A stretch of DNA of 64,000 nt from Thermosulfurimonas sp. F29 (GTDB taxonomy: Bacteria > Desulfobacterota > Thermodesulfobacteria > Thermodesulfobacteriales > Thermodesulfobacteriaceae), in the NCBI RefSeq assembly GCF_019688735.1, contig NZ_JAIFYA010000001.1, positions 372,001-436,000 of the forward strand, read 5' to 3'. The notes under the pieces were generated by a model. That model did no database searches, had not been told where the DNA came from, and was given only the letters and a program-made list of their open reading frames with translations. Each line of letters begins with the position of its first letter. Position 1 is the stretch's first letter. The translations under genes and the position numbers were made by a program. Positions 8,773-17,231 of the stretch are shown one piece after another.

Positions 8773-9362
8773 TGTTGACCTCCTTCATCAAAAGGTAAAA
8801 GGTTTTCAAGAATCCGGTTAACCGTACTCAGAGGGCCCCCATCCTTTTTAAGACGGGCAAGAAGGATCCCCCCCTCCAGGGCAGCGATGACAAAAAGAGC
8901 CATATCCTCCGGAGATATCTTCCGGGAAAGGCAACCCCTTTCCTGGGCCCTTCTGAATACATCGGCAAGAGCCTCCCTCCATTCCTGGAAGGTATCCTCA
9001 AGGAAGTCTCGTATGGGACCTTTCCGATTGGCGACCTCGATGGCGGTATTTCCGAAAAGACAACCGGTTCGGAAATCCCCCTCGGAAAGTCTCCGATAAA
9101 TCATATTAAGAAAATGTCCAAAAGCCCGACGAGGAGGCCCTTGAGAGAAGGCCTCCCTTAGGAAGGCAGTAAACTCATTCCGGGCCTTGGCCAGAACCGC
9201 CAGAGCCAACTCTTCTTTGCTGGCGAAATGAAAATAAAGAGCCCCCTTGCTTACCCCTGCAACCCTCTCGATATCCGCCATGCTGGTTTCCGCAATCCCT
9301 TTTTCCTGAAAGAGCCGGAGGGCCCCCTCCAGGATACGAGCTCTGGTTCGCTCCCCTCGCAT
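8769..9362 (-). CDS. TetR/AcrR-family transcriptional repressor
   Basis: 197 residues. The N-terminal helix-turn-helix has the classic TetR pattern: RARILEGALRLFQEKG, then TSMADIERVAGVSKGALYFH and FASKEEL. The C-terminal ligand domain contains FRTGCLFGN, often seen in the YcdC/NemR-like part of the family. It probably represses its own operon (tetR plus two lipoproteins). The second of two adjacent ATG codons is preferred because GGAGG lies 6 bases upstream of it. A near-perfect palindrome with core GACCGGTC lies immediately upstream. The ligand is unknown. Confidence 0.93.
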   Translation of the reverse strand: MRGERTRARILEGALRLFQEKGIAETSMADIERVAGVSKGALYFHFASKEELALAVLAKARNEFTAFLREAFSQGPPRRAFGHFLNMIYRRLSEGDFRTGCLFGNTAIEVANRKGPIRDFLEDTFQEWREALADVFRRAQERGCLSRKISPEDMALFVIAALEGGILLARLKKDGGPLSTVNRILENLLPFDEGGQQ

Positions 9363-9375
9363 CATTGTCCTCCAA

Positions 9376-9389
9376 ACCGACCGGTCAGT
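9376..9389. promoter_or_regulatory. Candidate TetR operator
   Basis: ACCGACCGGTCAGT: 12 of 14 positions are dyad-symmetric around the GACCGGTC core. It sits 14 bases upstream of the tetR start codon, overlapping its ribosome binding region. TetR-family regulators commonly bind such sites in their own promoters; the pairing is inferred from position. Confidence 0.6.
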
Positions 9390-9435
9390 CTCTTTTTCAG
9401 AATATCACAATCCTTTCATCCAGGCAAGTACCCGA

Positions 9436-9458
9436 AAAATAGGATCCGATCCTGATTT
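9436..9458. repeat. 23-bp palindromic repeat, copy 1
   Basis: Arms AAAATAGGATC and GATCCTGATTT around one central base (two arm mismatches to the consensus right arm GATCCTATTTT). It lies about 50 bases beyond the thiC stop and upstream of tetR. Two further copies occur at 16120 and 16218. On the minus strand each copy ends in five T residues. Confidence 0.75.
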
Positions 9459-9505
9459 CAAGAGGACATCAAGCGGGAAAAGAATACCTGTTAACTGACC
9501 GTAAA

Positions 9506-10813
9506 CTAATCGGTGTGTCCTTTAAGGATCCTGCGGGCCCGGGAGAAGACCTTGATGGCGCAGTATTCCCCGCACATGGTGCAGGCCTTACTCTTTGAGG
9601 CCCCACCCTCCATCCTATAACGACGGGCCTTCTCCGGATCAAGGGATAGCCTGATTTGAGCCTCCCAATCCAGTGCAGCTCGAGCTCTGGCCATCGCAAG
9701 ATCTTTTTCCCAAGACCCGGGAATTCCCTTAACCAGATCCGCCACATGGGCCGCGATCTTCGAAGCAATAACCCCTTCCCGCACATCCTCCACCGTCGGC
9801 AGACGCAGATGCTCAGCCGGCGTCACATAACAGAGGAAATCAGCCCCCGCAGCCGCCGCAAGCGCCCCTCCGATAGCCCCTACAATATGATCATAACCCG
9901 GAGCAATGTCCGTGGGAAGCGGTCCCAATACATAAAAGGGAGCACCGTGACAGAGCCGCTTTTCGATCTTGACATTGGCCTCGATCTGATCAAGCGGCAC
10001 ATGTCCAGGCCCCTCAATCATTACCTGCACCCCCGCCTCCCACGCCCTCTGGGTGAGCTCCCCGAGAACAATGAGTTCCTGAATCTGAGGACCATCCGTG
10101 GCATCCGCCAGGCAACCCGGGCGGATTCCATCCCCCAGAGAGAGCGTAACCTCATACTCCCGCGCAATCTCAAGCAGCCTGTCGAAGTACTCGTAAAGAG
10201 GATTCTCCCGGCGATTATAGATCATCCATTCCACAATAAACGAACCCCCACGGGAAACCACCCCCAGGATTCTTTCCTTCCTTTCCAGACGTTCGAGTAC
10301 GGCCCGTGTGATTCCGCAGTGAACGGTCATAAAATCCACACCATCCTCAGCGTGCCGGCGAATGGCCTCAAAAATTTCGTCCACAGTCATTTCCACAATG
10401 GACTTATGCTTGACCTCCACCGCCTCCACTGCGGCCTGATAAATGGGAACCGTGCCCAGGGGGACCGGACAGTGTTCCCGTATAAGCCGCCGGACCTCAT
10501 CTATAGGCCCTCCGGTAGAAAGATCCATTACCGTATCGGCTCCGGCAGAAAGGGCCACACGAAGCTTCTCAAGCTCCTTTTCCGGATCCGGAGCGTCACG
10601 AGAGGTGCCCAGGTTGGCGTTTATCTTGGTGCGCAGCCCCTCACCTATGGCACAGGGCTTCGCAAGCCTCACCTTCCGATTCCAGGGCACTACCACCCGC
10701 CCCGAAGCCACCCCCCGGGCTAGCTCCTCCGGCCCCACTCCCTCCTCCTCCGCCACGCGACGAATCTCCTCAGGAATCTCTCCCCGTTCCACCCTATCCT
10801 TCAGTGTCATCAT
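9506..10813 (-). CDS. thiC: Phosphomethylpyrimidine synthase
   Basis: A radical SAM-superfamily enzyme that converts aminoimidazole ribotide to HMP phosphate for thiamine synthesis. 435 residues is the short version lacking the long N-terminal extension. Signatures include RTKINANLGTS, DTVMDLSTGG, MIEGPGHVPL and LGPLPTDIAPGYDH. The C-terminal cluster motif is read here as CTMCGEYCAIK. Two ATG codons stand in tandem behind GAGGT. I looked for a THI-box riboswitch in the 160-base leader (10814-10973) and saw neither CTGAGA nor ACCTGA on the minus strand. Confidence 0.97.
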   Translation of the reverse strand: MMTLKDRVERGEIPEEIRRVAEEEGVGPEELARGVASGRVVVPWNRKVRLAKPCAIGEGLRTKINANLGTSRDAPDPEKELEKLRVALSAGADTVMDLSTGGPIDEVRRLIREHCPVPLGTVPIYQAAVEAVEVKHKSIVEMTVDEIFEAIRRHAEDGVDFMTVHCGITRAVLERLERKERILGVVSRGGSFIVEWMIYNRRENPLYEYFDRLLEIAREYEVTLSLGDGIRPGCLADATDGPQIQELIVLGELTQRAWEAGVQVMIEGPGHVPLDQIEANVKIEKRLCHGAPFYVLGPLPTDIAPGYDHIVGAIGGALAAAAGADFLCYVTPAEHLRLPTVEDVREGVIASKIAAHVADLVKGIPGSWEKDLAMARARAALDWEAQIRLSLDPEKARRYRMEGGASKSKACTMCGEYCAIKVFSRARRILKGHTD

Positions 10814-10973
10814 AGTCCAACCTCGTTACTTTTTTCACGAAATACCCCTTCCATTCGTCTTAACTTTAAATAATTTTCGAAGGCTTCGCAAGGAGAACAC
10901 ACGAAAATTGACTGCCTTAATCCGTTAAAAAACCCATCCCTTCCTCTTTAAGAAAATTTTGTGAAAAAGATAA

Positions 10974-11516
10974 CTAGTCAGAGCCGGGTACTTCCAGGAC
11001 AATGGTGTCGCGGCCATCCACCTCTTTAAGGAGCACGTTTACATGCTCCTCCGGCCGGGTGGGAATATGAAATCCCACATAATTAGGCTGAATAGGGAGC
11101 TCCCGGTGCCCCCGATCCACGAGTACGGCTAGCTCCACCCTCCTGGGACGACCGAAATCCATGAGAGCGTCCAGAGCCGCCCGCACAGTACGCCCGGTAT
11201 AAATTACATCATCTACCAGAATAACATTGAGATCATCCAGGGAGCCCGGAATCTCCGTGGCCTTGACCTCTGGATGGAAGGAAATTCGGCTCCAATCGTC
11301 TCGATAAAGACTTATATCCAGCGTCCCCACCGGAACCTGAAACCCCTCCTTTTCCTGAATCATCCTTTGAATTCGACGGGCCAGCGGCACCCCCCCGGTC
11401 CGTATCCCGATCAGAATAAGATCGCTGGCTCCACCGTACCGTTCCAGAATCTCATGGGTGAGGCGCCAAAGCGTACGTTCAATCTCCCTTTCTTCAGCCA
11501 GAACTAACTTCTTCAT
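10974..11516 (-). CDS. pyrR: Bifunctional pyrimidine regulatory protein / uracil phosphoribosyltransferase
   Basis: 180 residues with the type I phosphoribosyltransferase fold. The PRPP loop reads VILVDDVIYTGRTVRAAL, and PyrR-type features include GIRTGGVPLA and the C-terminal LPIQPNYVGFHIPT. Binding UMP, such proteins can attenuate pyr operons by acting on leader RNA; they also have weak uracil phosphoribosyltransferase activity. No pyr gene or recognisable anti-antiterminator lies next to it in this window, so its RNA target must be elsewhere, if regulation is retained. Confidence 0.93.
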   Translation of the reverse strand: MKKLVLAEEREIERTLWRLTHEILERYGGASDLILIGIRTGGVPLARRIQRMIQEKEGFQVPVGTLDISLYRDDWSRISFHPEVKATEIPGSLDDLNVILVDDVIYTGRTVRAALDALMDFGRPRRVELAVLVDRGHRELPIQPNYVGFHIPTRPEEHVNVLLKEVDGRDTIVLEVPGSD

Positions 11517-11583
11517 AATTTTCTAGTAAAAACCTTAGACCAAACTTATGCAAGAGGGGACAAGCAGATTTTGAAAACTGTGA

Positions 11584-12894
11584 TTAGAACTCTTTCACCG
11601 AACTCTCCAGAAGGCTGCCGAGCAAACGATCCAGGATGATACTGGCCGCCGAACGCACGGAAAGGTGGTTGTAGTCGCCGAAGAGGCTTCCTATGGGTTC
11701 CAGAAAGTGATCGGCCCTTTCCAGCACCTCCGGGGCGAGCCCCCAGGCCGTTCCCAGAAGGAGAAGCACCGGGCGTCCCGAGCGCACCAGCTCCGCAGCC
11801 TCCCCGCAGGAGAGCGTTGAGCGCACGGGACGGGCATCCGTGGCGAGAAGCACCGGACGCTCTCCCTCATCCCCCTCGATCTCCTCGATCACCTCCTCAA
11901 GGCCCTTCCGCACCCGCACCAGTTTCAGGGCCTCCACCCGGTCGGGATTATGCCTGGCCCCGGGGCCGGAGAGCCAGAAGCGGAGAAGTTCCTCCACGAT
12001 GTTCCTCTGATCGGAAAGGGGCTGCACCAGATAGTAAGCCCGGACCCCATAGGTGCGGGCCACGCGAGCGATGTCGTGAAGATCCAGATTGGTAAAGGAG
12101 GAAGCGATTCTGCGCCCCTCCTTGTTCACCACCGGATAATGCACCAGGGCCAGGTAAAGGCGGACCCGCTCCCTTTTTAGGGAACGAAGAAGCTCCCGGT
12201 CTTCCGGGCCAAGGCGGGCCTTTCCCAGAAGTTCCGGGCGGCGCTCTAGGGTCACCTCCAGGGCCTTCCGGCGCCGCCACCTTTCCACCTCCGCGTGATT
12301 TCCGGAAAGAAGGACCTCGGGCACCCTGAGCCCCCTGAACTCCCGCGGCCGGGTGTACTGGGGATACTTGAGAAGCCCCTCGGCAAAGGAGTCCCGGGCC
12401 ACGGAGTCCTCACAACCCACCACCCCGGGTACCAGCCGGGCCACGGTTTCGAGGACCACCAGGGCCGCGGCCTCCCCCCCGAAGAGCACATAATCTCCTA
12501 TGGAGATTTCGTCGTCCACGAAGTGTTCCCGAATGCGTTCGTCTATCCCCTCGTAGCGGCCACAGAGGAGGACCAAGCGCTCGCAGGAGGCCAGTTCCCG
12601 GGCCACCTCGTGGGTGAGGCGGCGCCCCTGGGGCGAAAGATAAACCACATGGGGCGGAGGGGGCTCTTTGCGCAGGGCCTCAAGAGCACGATAGAGGGGT
12701 TCGGGCTTGAAGAGCATGCCCTCGCCGCCGCCGAAGGGCTTGTCGTCCACGGTGCGGTGTTTGTCCGTGGCGAAGTCCCTCAGGTTGTAGAGACGGACCT
12801 TAATGAGCCCCCTTTCGATGGCCTTACCGAGGAGGCCCACTTTGAGGGGAGACTCGAAATACTCCGGAAAGATGGTGACGATGTCGAAGGTCAT
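11584..12894 (-). CDS. trmD: tRNA (guanine37-N1)-methyltransferase fused to a second SPOUT-like RNA methyltransferase domain
   Basis: 436 residues, against about 245 for ordinary TrmD. Residues 1-225 are TrmD: MTFDIVTIFPEYF, FGGGEGM, LLCGRYEGIDERI, EISIGDYVLFGGE and FRGLRVPEVLLSGNH, with the trefoil-knot SAM site. After a short linker, residues about 245-430 (YLALVHYPVVNKEGRRIASSF, LDLHDIARVARTYGVRAYYLV, LLLLGTAWGLAPEVL) match the SPOUT-like SAM-dependent RNA methyltransferase family found beside trmD in Aquifex and Desulfobacterota. TrmD makes m1G37 and prevents +1 frameshifting; the second domain's target is unknown. The ATG at 12894 lies two bases after the PIN-toxin stop, so translation is likely coupled. 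Confidence 0.93.
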   Translation of the reverse strand: MTFDIVTIFPEYFESPLKVGLLGKAIERGLIKVRLYNLRDFATDKHRTVDDKPFGGGEGMLFKPEPLYRALEALRKEPPPPHVVYLSPQGRRLTHEVARELASCERLVLLCGRYEGIDERIREHFVDDEISIGDYVLFGGEAAALVVLETVARLVPGVVGCEDSVARDSFAEGLLKYPQYTRPREFRGLRVPEVLLSGNHAEVERWRRRKALEVTLERRPELLGKARLGPEDRELLRSLKRERVRLYLALVHYPVVNKEGRRIASSFTNLDLHDIARVARTYGVRAYYLVQPLSDQRNIVEELLRFWLSGPGARHNPDRVEALKLVRVRKGLEEVIEEIEGDEGERPVLLATDARPVRSTLSCGEAAELVRSGRPVLLLLGTAWGLAPEVLERADHFLEPIGSLFGDYNHLSVRSAASIILDRLLGSLLESSVKEF

Positions 12895-12896
12895 CT

Positions 12897-13280
12897 TTAC
12901 CAAAGCCTTACCAGGCTTACCCCATAGGGTTCGAACTTTCGATCAGCCGTGATAAGTATCAAATTCTCTGCCAGAGCCTGAGCTATAAGCATCCGATCAA
13001 AGGGATCTTTATGATACCAGGGCAATTTTTCAAGATATTCCGCATGACGGAAAAAGACTGGAAGTTCAAGGAACCCCTCTTCTTCAAGAATTTCAGCCAG
13101 TTCTGTCGGGGCTTTCAGCTTGCCCAAAGCTTTTTTTATGGCTATCTCCCAGGCACTGGCGGCACTTACATAAATGGCTTTATCCGGATCGGCAATGATA
13201 TCCCTGGCCACCTTTCCGAGACGGGGGTCGTCCGAAAGCCACCATAGAAAGACCTGAGTATCAAGAAGATAACCCTTCAT
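12897..13280 (-). CDS. PIN-domain ribonuclease toxin
   Basis: 127 residues beginning MKGYLLDTQVFLWWLSDDPR. The PIN active-site acids are present: Asp7 in LLDT, Glu in SAASAWEIA, and Asp residues in HKDPFDRMLIAQA and LITADRKF. Proteins of this type cut RNA, often tRNA or rRNA, and are neutralised by a small partner. It overlaps the Phd/YefM-type antitoxin gene immediately upstream by 20 bases, a usual arrangement. The module sits between rimM and trmD inside a ribosome/tRNA-modification operon. The longer in-frame start at 13322 lies within the antitoxin gene and lacks family similarity. Confidence 0.92.
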   Translation of the reverse strand: MKGYLLDTQVFLWWLSDDPRLGKVARDIIADPDKAIYVSAASAWEIAIKKALGKLKAPTELAEILEEEGFLELPVFFRHAEYLEKLPWYHKDPFDRMLIAQALAENLILITADRKFEPYGVSLVRLW

Positions 13281-13506
13281 CCCGATCTTCAAACATCTTT
13301 GTGATTCCTTCAGAGGAATCATCGAAGTCCGGAGCGATCTCGATTTGTCCTTTTAAACGCCCGGGGACCCTCCGGCGGTCTTTCCTGTAAGGTACAAGTT
13401 TAGCTACCGGTTTCCCGGCTCTAGCAATAATAACCTCCTCCCCCTTTAAAACCAGCTCTACCAGACGAGAAAGCTGACTTTTAGCCTCGTGCATGTTAAC
13501 CTGCAT
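13261..13506 (-). CDS. Phd/YefM-family antitoxin
   Basis: 81 residues, starting MQVNMHEAKSQLSRLVELVL with EEVIIARAGKPVAKLVPY: the N-terminal DNA-binding fold of Phd/YefM antitoxins, followed by an acidic tail (PDFDDSSEGITKMFEDRDEG) that would wrap the PIN toxin. It should repress its own transcription together with the toxin. An AT-rich spacer of about 85 bases separates it from rimM and may hold its own promoter, but because trmD follows directly, autoregulation could also reach trmD. Confidence 0.9.
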   Translation of the reverse strand: MQVNMHEAKSQLSRLVELVLKGEEVIIARAGKPVAKLVPYRKDRRRVPGRLKGQIEIAPDFDDSSEGITKMFEDRDEGLSS

Positions 13507-13590
13507 AACCCCCCACCTTAAATCGTAAATTCCCCCAGAATTTTAATTAGCTAAACTTAGTCTAGTCTAAAAGAACTTGAAAAGCAAGTC

Positions 13591-14103
13591 TCAGAGCTGG
13601 CTTTCAATAAGACCGGGAGTTGGATTAACGAGGATGTAACCCTCGGAAAGATTGATCTCAAGCACTATTCCCTCCACCATGGGAAGGTAAAAGGTTTTCC
13701 GGTTCTCGGTTTCGACCTCCAAGAGATCGTAAGGGCCCACCGGCATAACCCCTTTCACCCGTCCGAGCCTCTCCCCCTTTTCGTCCTTGACCAGAAGGCC
13801 CTCTAGCTGGAAATAGTAATACTCTCCTTCCTCCGGCTCGGGGAAGTCCGCGAGTTCGGCGTAAAGGACTCGCCCTCGCAATTCTTCAGCCGCCTCGAGG
13901 TCTTCGACGCCTTCAAAGCGGAATAGAAGATCCCGACCTCCGGGAGCCTCACGAACACCTGTGGGGCGAAGACTTTCTGCGGACTCCTCCCGACCGAGAT
14001 AGAAGACAGGAATATCTTTCAATAAACTTCGATCGGAGAGGAAGGATTGAACGCGAAGTTCCCCTTTTAGACCATGGGGGCGGGTGATCCGGCCCACCGA
14101 CAC
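13591..14103 (-). CDS. rimM: 16S rRNA processing protein RimM
   Basis: Binds ribosomal protein S19 and helps mature the 30S subunit head. The N-terminal half carries VGRITRPHGLKGELRV and the C-terminal PRC-barrel reads EYYYFQLEGLLV, YDLLEV, TFYLPMVEGIVLEI. I prefer the GTG at 14103 (170 residues), which has GAGGGG five bases upstream; a TTG at 14130 is also in frame and would overlap the KH-protein gene by 8 bases. The position between khpA and trmD is the conserved bacterial order, interrupted here by a toxin-antitoxin pair. Confidence 0.94.
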   Translation of the reverse strand: MSVGRITRPHGLKGELRVQSFLSDRSLLKDIPVFYLGREESAESLRPTGVREAPGGRDLLFRFEGVEDLEAAEELRGRVLYAELADFPEPEEGEYYYFQLEGLLVKDEKGERLGRVKGVMPVGPYDLLEVETENRKTFYLPMVEGIVLEINLSEGYILVNPTPGLIESQL

Positions 14104-14122
14104 CCGCCCCTCTCTTTTGCGA

Positions 14123-14362
14123 CTATTCAATAATTTCCAGAACCGCCCTCTTGCGCAATTTGGTGGAAGCCGCGGAGAGAATGGTCCGCATGGCCCGGGC
14201 CGTGCGACCCTGTTTCCCGATGACCTTACCCAGATCCTCCTTGGCCACGCGGAGCTCTATAACCGAAGTCTGCTCACCCTCTATCTCGTTCACCTGCACC
14301 GCCTCCGGATTGTCCACCAAAGCCTTGGCCATCTGCTCCACCAGTTCTTTGAGCTTACCCAT
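14123..14362 (-). CDS. khpA: KH-domain RNA-binding protein
   Basis: 79 residues with a single KH domain; the GxxG loop reads [16 protein letters not shown]. KhpA/YlqC is a small RNA chaperone-like protein encoded between rpsP and rimM in many bacteria, as here. The sequence begins [22 protein letters not shown], matching the family start. Confidence 0.95.
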   Translation of the reverse strand: MGKLKELVEQMAKALVDNPEAVQVNEIEGEQTSVIELRVAKEDLGKVIGKQGRTARAMRTILSAASTKLRKRAVLEIIE

Positions 14363-14403
14363 CTTCTACCTCCTCTCCCTCGGGAGTTTTTACCTCGTTC
14401 GAA

Positions 14404-14673
14404 CTAGGCCGCCTTGGGCATGCCAATCTGCTTGAGGATACCGGTCCGTTTAAGGAGGGCCCGAACCGTTTCCGTGGGTTCGGCCCCCCGCTCGAGCCAC
14501 TTCTTCACCTTTTCCGGGTCAACCTTAAACTCAAAGGGTTCCTTCAGGGGATCGTAATAACCCAGGATCTCCAGAAACTTACCGTCCCGCGGCGCCGAAG
14601 CCTCGGCCGCCACCACCCGGTAAAAAGGACGATTGCGCCGCCCCATGCGCATGAGCCTGATCCTTACCGCCAC
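14404..14673 (-). CDS. rpsP: 30S ribosomal protein S16
   Basis: 89 residues starting with GTG ([20 protein letters not shown]), followed by [17 protein letters not shown] and [20 protein letters not shown]: standard S16. A strong AAGGAGGTG site lies upstream. It is the second gene of the ffh-rpsP-khpA-rimM-trmD cluster. Confidence 0.97.
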   Translation of the reverse strand: MAVRIRLMRMGRRNRPFYRVVAAEASAPRDGKFLEILGYYDPLKEPFEFKVDPEKVKKWLERGAEPTETVRALLKRTGILKQIGMPKAA

Positions 14674-14744
14674 CTTCCTTCACCTCCTTGAGAAATCTCG
14701 CTTCCACAAATTTAAACCCTTTTGAGGAAAGATCAAGCGATTTT

Positions 14745-16076
14745 TTAAAATGCGCGCAAAAGCCGTTGAGCTAGACGCTCAAGCCCCCGGGGCCCCCGGG
14801 CCTTGCGCAGAAGCTTGCGCATCTCCTCGTAACTCTTGAGGAGCCGATTCACATCCTGCACCGTGGTCCCCGAACCCCGGGCAATGCGTCTCTTGCGGCT
14901 GGCGTTTATGATGCGGGGATTGAGCCGTTCCTGGCGAGTCATGGAATTGATGATGGCCTCCATCTTGACCAGCTCTTTTTCGTCGAAGGGCATTTCCTTG
15001 ATCTTCTTCCCGATTCCGGGAAGCATCCCGAAGACCTCCTGCAGGGATCCCAGCCTGCGCACCTGGCGTATCTGCTCCCGGAGATCCTCCAGAGTAAACT
15101 CCCGACGCCGGAGTTTCTCCTGAAGCTCGCGGGTTTTCTTGAGATCAAAGGCCTCCTGGGCCTTTTCGATGAGGGTGAGGACATCCCCCATGCCCAGGAT
15201 CCGGGAGGCCAGCCGGTCGGGATAAAAGATCTCCAGGGCCTCGAGCTTCTCGCCGGTGCCCAGGAACTTGATGGGGCAACCCGTGACCTCCCGGATGGAA
15301 AGGGCCGCTCCCCCGCGGGCGTCTCCCTCCACCTTGGTGAGGATCACCCCGGTGATCCCTACCTTTTCCTGGAAACTTCTGGCGATGTTTACCGCGTCCT
15401 GACCGGTCATGGCGTCGGCCACCAGAAGGACCTCCCGGGGCTGGACGGCCTCCTTTATGGCCGCGGCCTCGGCCATCATGGCCTCGTCCACATGGAGACG
15501 CCCGGCGGTGTCGATGATCACCACATCGCGCCCCCGGGCCTTGGCCTCCGCCAGGGCCTTCCGGGCGATCTCCACCGGTTTTTCCGCCGGATCGGTGTCG
15601 TAATAGGGTACCCCAACGCTTTCGGCCAGGGTCTTGAGCTGGTCGATGGCCGCCGGTCGATATACATCCGCCGGTACCAGATAGGGTTGATGCCCCTTCT
15701 TGCGCAGGAAGAGGGCCAGCTTGGCCGCGGTGGTGGTCTTACCCGAACCCTGGAGCCCCACCAGGAGTACAGGCACCGGCCTGGGTCCCCCCAGATCCAG
15801 CGGAACCGGGGTCTCCCCCAGGGTGCGGATGAGTTCCTCGTGGACGATTTTTACCAGCTGTTGCGCCGGCGTGAGACTCTCCAGGACCTCCGCCCCCAGG
15901 GCTCGCTCCCGCACCCGCTCGATGAAGTTCTTGACCACCCGGTAGTTGACATCCGCCTCGAGCAGGGCCAGCCTCACCTCGCGAAGGCCCCGCTCCACAT
16001 CCTCTCTGGTGAGCTTGCCCTTGCCCCGGAGCTTCTGAAAAACCCCTTCCAGGCGATCGGATAAATTGTCGAACAT
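14745..16076 (-). CDS. ffh: Signal recognition particle protein Ffh
   Basis: 443 residues: an N-terminal helical bundle, then the GTPase with [43 protein letters not shown] and [15 protein letters not shown], then the Met-rich M domain near the C terminus ([35 protein letters not shown]). It binds 4.5S RNA and signal sequences and targets nascent membrane proteins to FtsY. The 4.5S RNA gene is not visible in the window. Confidence 0.97.
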   Translation of the reverse strand: MFDNLSDRLEGVFQKLRGKGKLTREDVERGLREVRLALLEADVNYRVVKNFIERVRERALGAEVLESLTPAQQLVKIVHEELIRTLGETPVPLDLGGPRPVPVLLVGLQGSGKTTTAAKLALFLRKKGHQPYLVPADVYRPAAIDQLKTLAESVGVPYYDTDPAEKPVEIARKALAEAKARGRDVVIIDTAGRLHVDEAMMAEAAAIKEAVQPREVLLVADAMTGQDAVNIARSFQEKVGITGVILTKVEGDARGGAALSIREVTGCPIKFLGTGEKLEALEIFYPDRLASRILGMGDVLTLIEKAQEAFDLKKTRELQEKLRRREFTLEDLREQIRQVRRLGSLQEVFGMLPGIGKKIKEMPFDEKELVKMEAIINSMTRQERLNPRIINASRKRRIARGSGTTVQDVNRLLKSYEEMRKLLRKARGPRGLERLAQRLLRAF

Positions 16077-16119
16077 GTCTCCATGATAATGGCCCCCCGA
16101 AACCTGTCAAGCAAAACCA

Positions 16120-16142
16120 AAAATAGGATCGGATCCTATTTT
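16120..16142. repeat. 23-bp palindromic repeat, copy 2
   Basis: Perfect 11-bp arms, AAAATAGGATC and GATCCTATTTT, around a central G. It lies 44 bases upstream of ffh. Minus-strand reading gives a potential hairpin ending in TTTTTGG. Same element as at 9436 and 16218. Confidence 0.8.
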
Positions 16143-16217
16143 CAAGCAACATTAACCTGTGTTTTCGTTAAAAATGTTTGGAATAAGGCTTTTCTACCCC
16201 CTGAGGCGGCAAGGTGA

Positions 16218-16240
16218 AAAACAGGATCGGATCCTATTTT
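16218..16240. repeat. 23-bp palindromic repeat, copy 3
   Basis: Arms AAAACAGGATC and GATCCTATTTT around a central G, with one mismatch. It abuts the stop codon of the antiporter gene. In the minus-strand transcript it would form a hairpin followed by TTTTT, so a terminator role is possible, though the GC part of the stem is short. Confidence 0.75.
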
Positions 16241-17218
16241 CTAGGGGAGGGTGAAGGTTTTGAAGGTGAGGTAAAGAAGGTACAGGGCCAGGAAGAAGAC
16301 GCCTTCCCGCCGTCGGATGGTGCCCCGCAGGGAGATCAGAAAGAGCACCACCGAGAGCACCGTCACCATCAGGAGGTCGGAGAATCCCTGGCGAGGCACC
16401 GGGACCGGCCGGATACTGGCCGTAATGCCCAGGATGAAAAGAAGGTTAAAGATGTTGGAGCCCACGATGTTTCCGATGAGGAGATCCGTTTCCCCCCGGC
16501 GAACCGCCACTAGGGAGGTGGCAATCTCGGGAAGGCTGGTTCCCAGGGCGATAAGGGTAAATCCGATGAAGGACTTGGGGAGTCCCAGGGCGAAGGCCAG
16601 CCTTACGGCGTAGCGCACGGTTATCTCCGCTCCGCCCACCAGTCCCCCCACGCCCGCTCCGAAGAGGAGAAGGGCCAGAGGAACGGAAAGGGCCCCGCCG
16701 GGGACCTCCTCGGCGGAGGCGAGGACCTCGGTTCTATTCCGCAACACCTCGAACAGGTTGTAGTAGATGAAGACCCCGAAGAAGAGGAGGAGCAGGACCC
16801 CCTCCGTACGGCCGTAAAGAGGTGGAGAGCCGGAGAGATAGGGATCCAAGGCGGCCACGAAGGCCGCGGCGGTGGCGAGCAGCATCATAGGAATCTCCCG
16901 GTCCACCACCACACTCCGGATGGAGAGGGGACGGAGGCAGGCGGCCAGTCCTATCCCCAGCCCGATGTTGGCCAGGTTGGAGCCCACGATGTTTCCGAAG
17001 GAGATCTCTCCGGCCCGGAGGGCCGCGGCCACATTCACGGCCAGCTCCGGAGCGCTGGTCCCGAAGGCCACCACGGTGAGCCCGATCACCGTGGGGGAGA
17101 TCCCGAGCCTTCGGGAGAGACCGGCCGCCCCGCGCACCATCCCCTCTCCACCGGCCACCAACACCGCAAGCCCCACCAGGGTAAAGAAAAGATCTAGCAC
17201 CACGGACATGCTCTCCAT
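16241..17218 (-). CDS. Calcium/sodium antiporter (CaCA family)
   Basis: An inner-membrane exchanger of about 325 residues with some ten hydrophobic helices in two inverted halves. Both halves carry the alpha-repeat: VVAFGTSAPELAVNV ... GNIVGSNLANIGL and LIALGTSLPEIATSL ... GNIVGSNIFNLL. The acidic and Asn/Ser residues in these repeats bind the transported ions. It resembles YrbG-type bacterial exchangers; Na+/Ca2+ is the usual assignment but K+ variants exist. Start ATG 17218 is chosen over an upstream codon at 17263, which would overlap nrdJ. ATG 17209, with GGAG just upstream, is an alternative. Confidence 0.92.
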   Translation of the reverse strand: MESMSVVLDLFFTLVGLAVLVAGGEGMVRGAAGLSRRLGISPTVIGLTVVAFGTSAPELAVNVAAALRAGEISFGNIVGSNLANIGLGIGLAACLRPLSIRSVVVDREIPMMLLATAAAFVAALDPYLSGSPPLYGRTEGVLLLLFFGVFIYYNLFEVLRNRTEVLASAEEVPGGALSVPLALLLFGAGVGGLVGGAEITVRYAVRLAFALGLPKSFIGFTLIALGTSLPEIATSLVAVRRGETDLLIGNIVGSNIFNLLFILGITASIRPVPVPRQGFSDLLMVTVLSVVLFLISLRGTIRRREGVFFLALYLLYLTFKTFTLP

Positions 17219-17231
17219 TATAATGGTAAAG

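Noticed and set aside
10814-10973. TPP riboswitch in front of thiC
   Set aside because: Expected in many bacteria, but no THI-box core elements were seen on the minus strand of this spacer.
11517-11583. PyrR-binding leader near pyrR
   Set aside because: The leader is too short and shows no antiterminator-type hairpins.
16872-17231. N-terminal extension of nrdJ to 16872
   Set aside because: The extension is antisense to the antiporter and shows shadow-type composition; homology begins near 17250.
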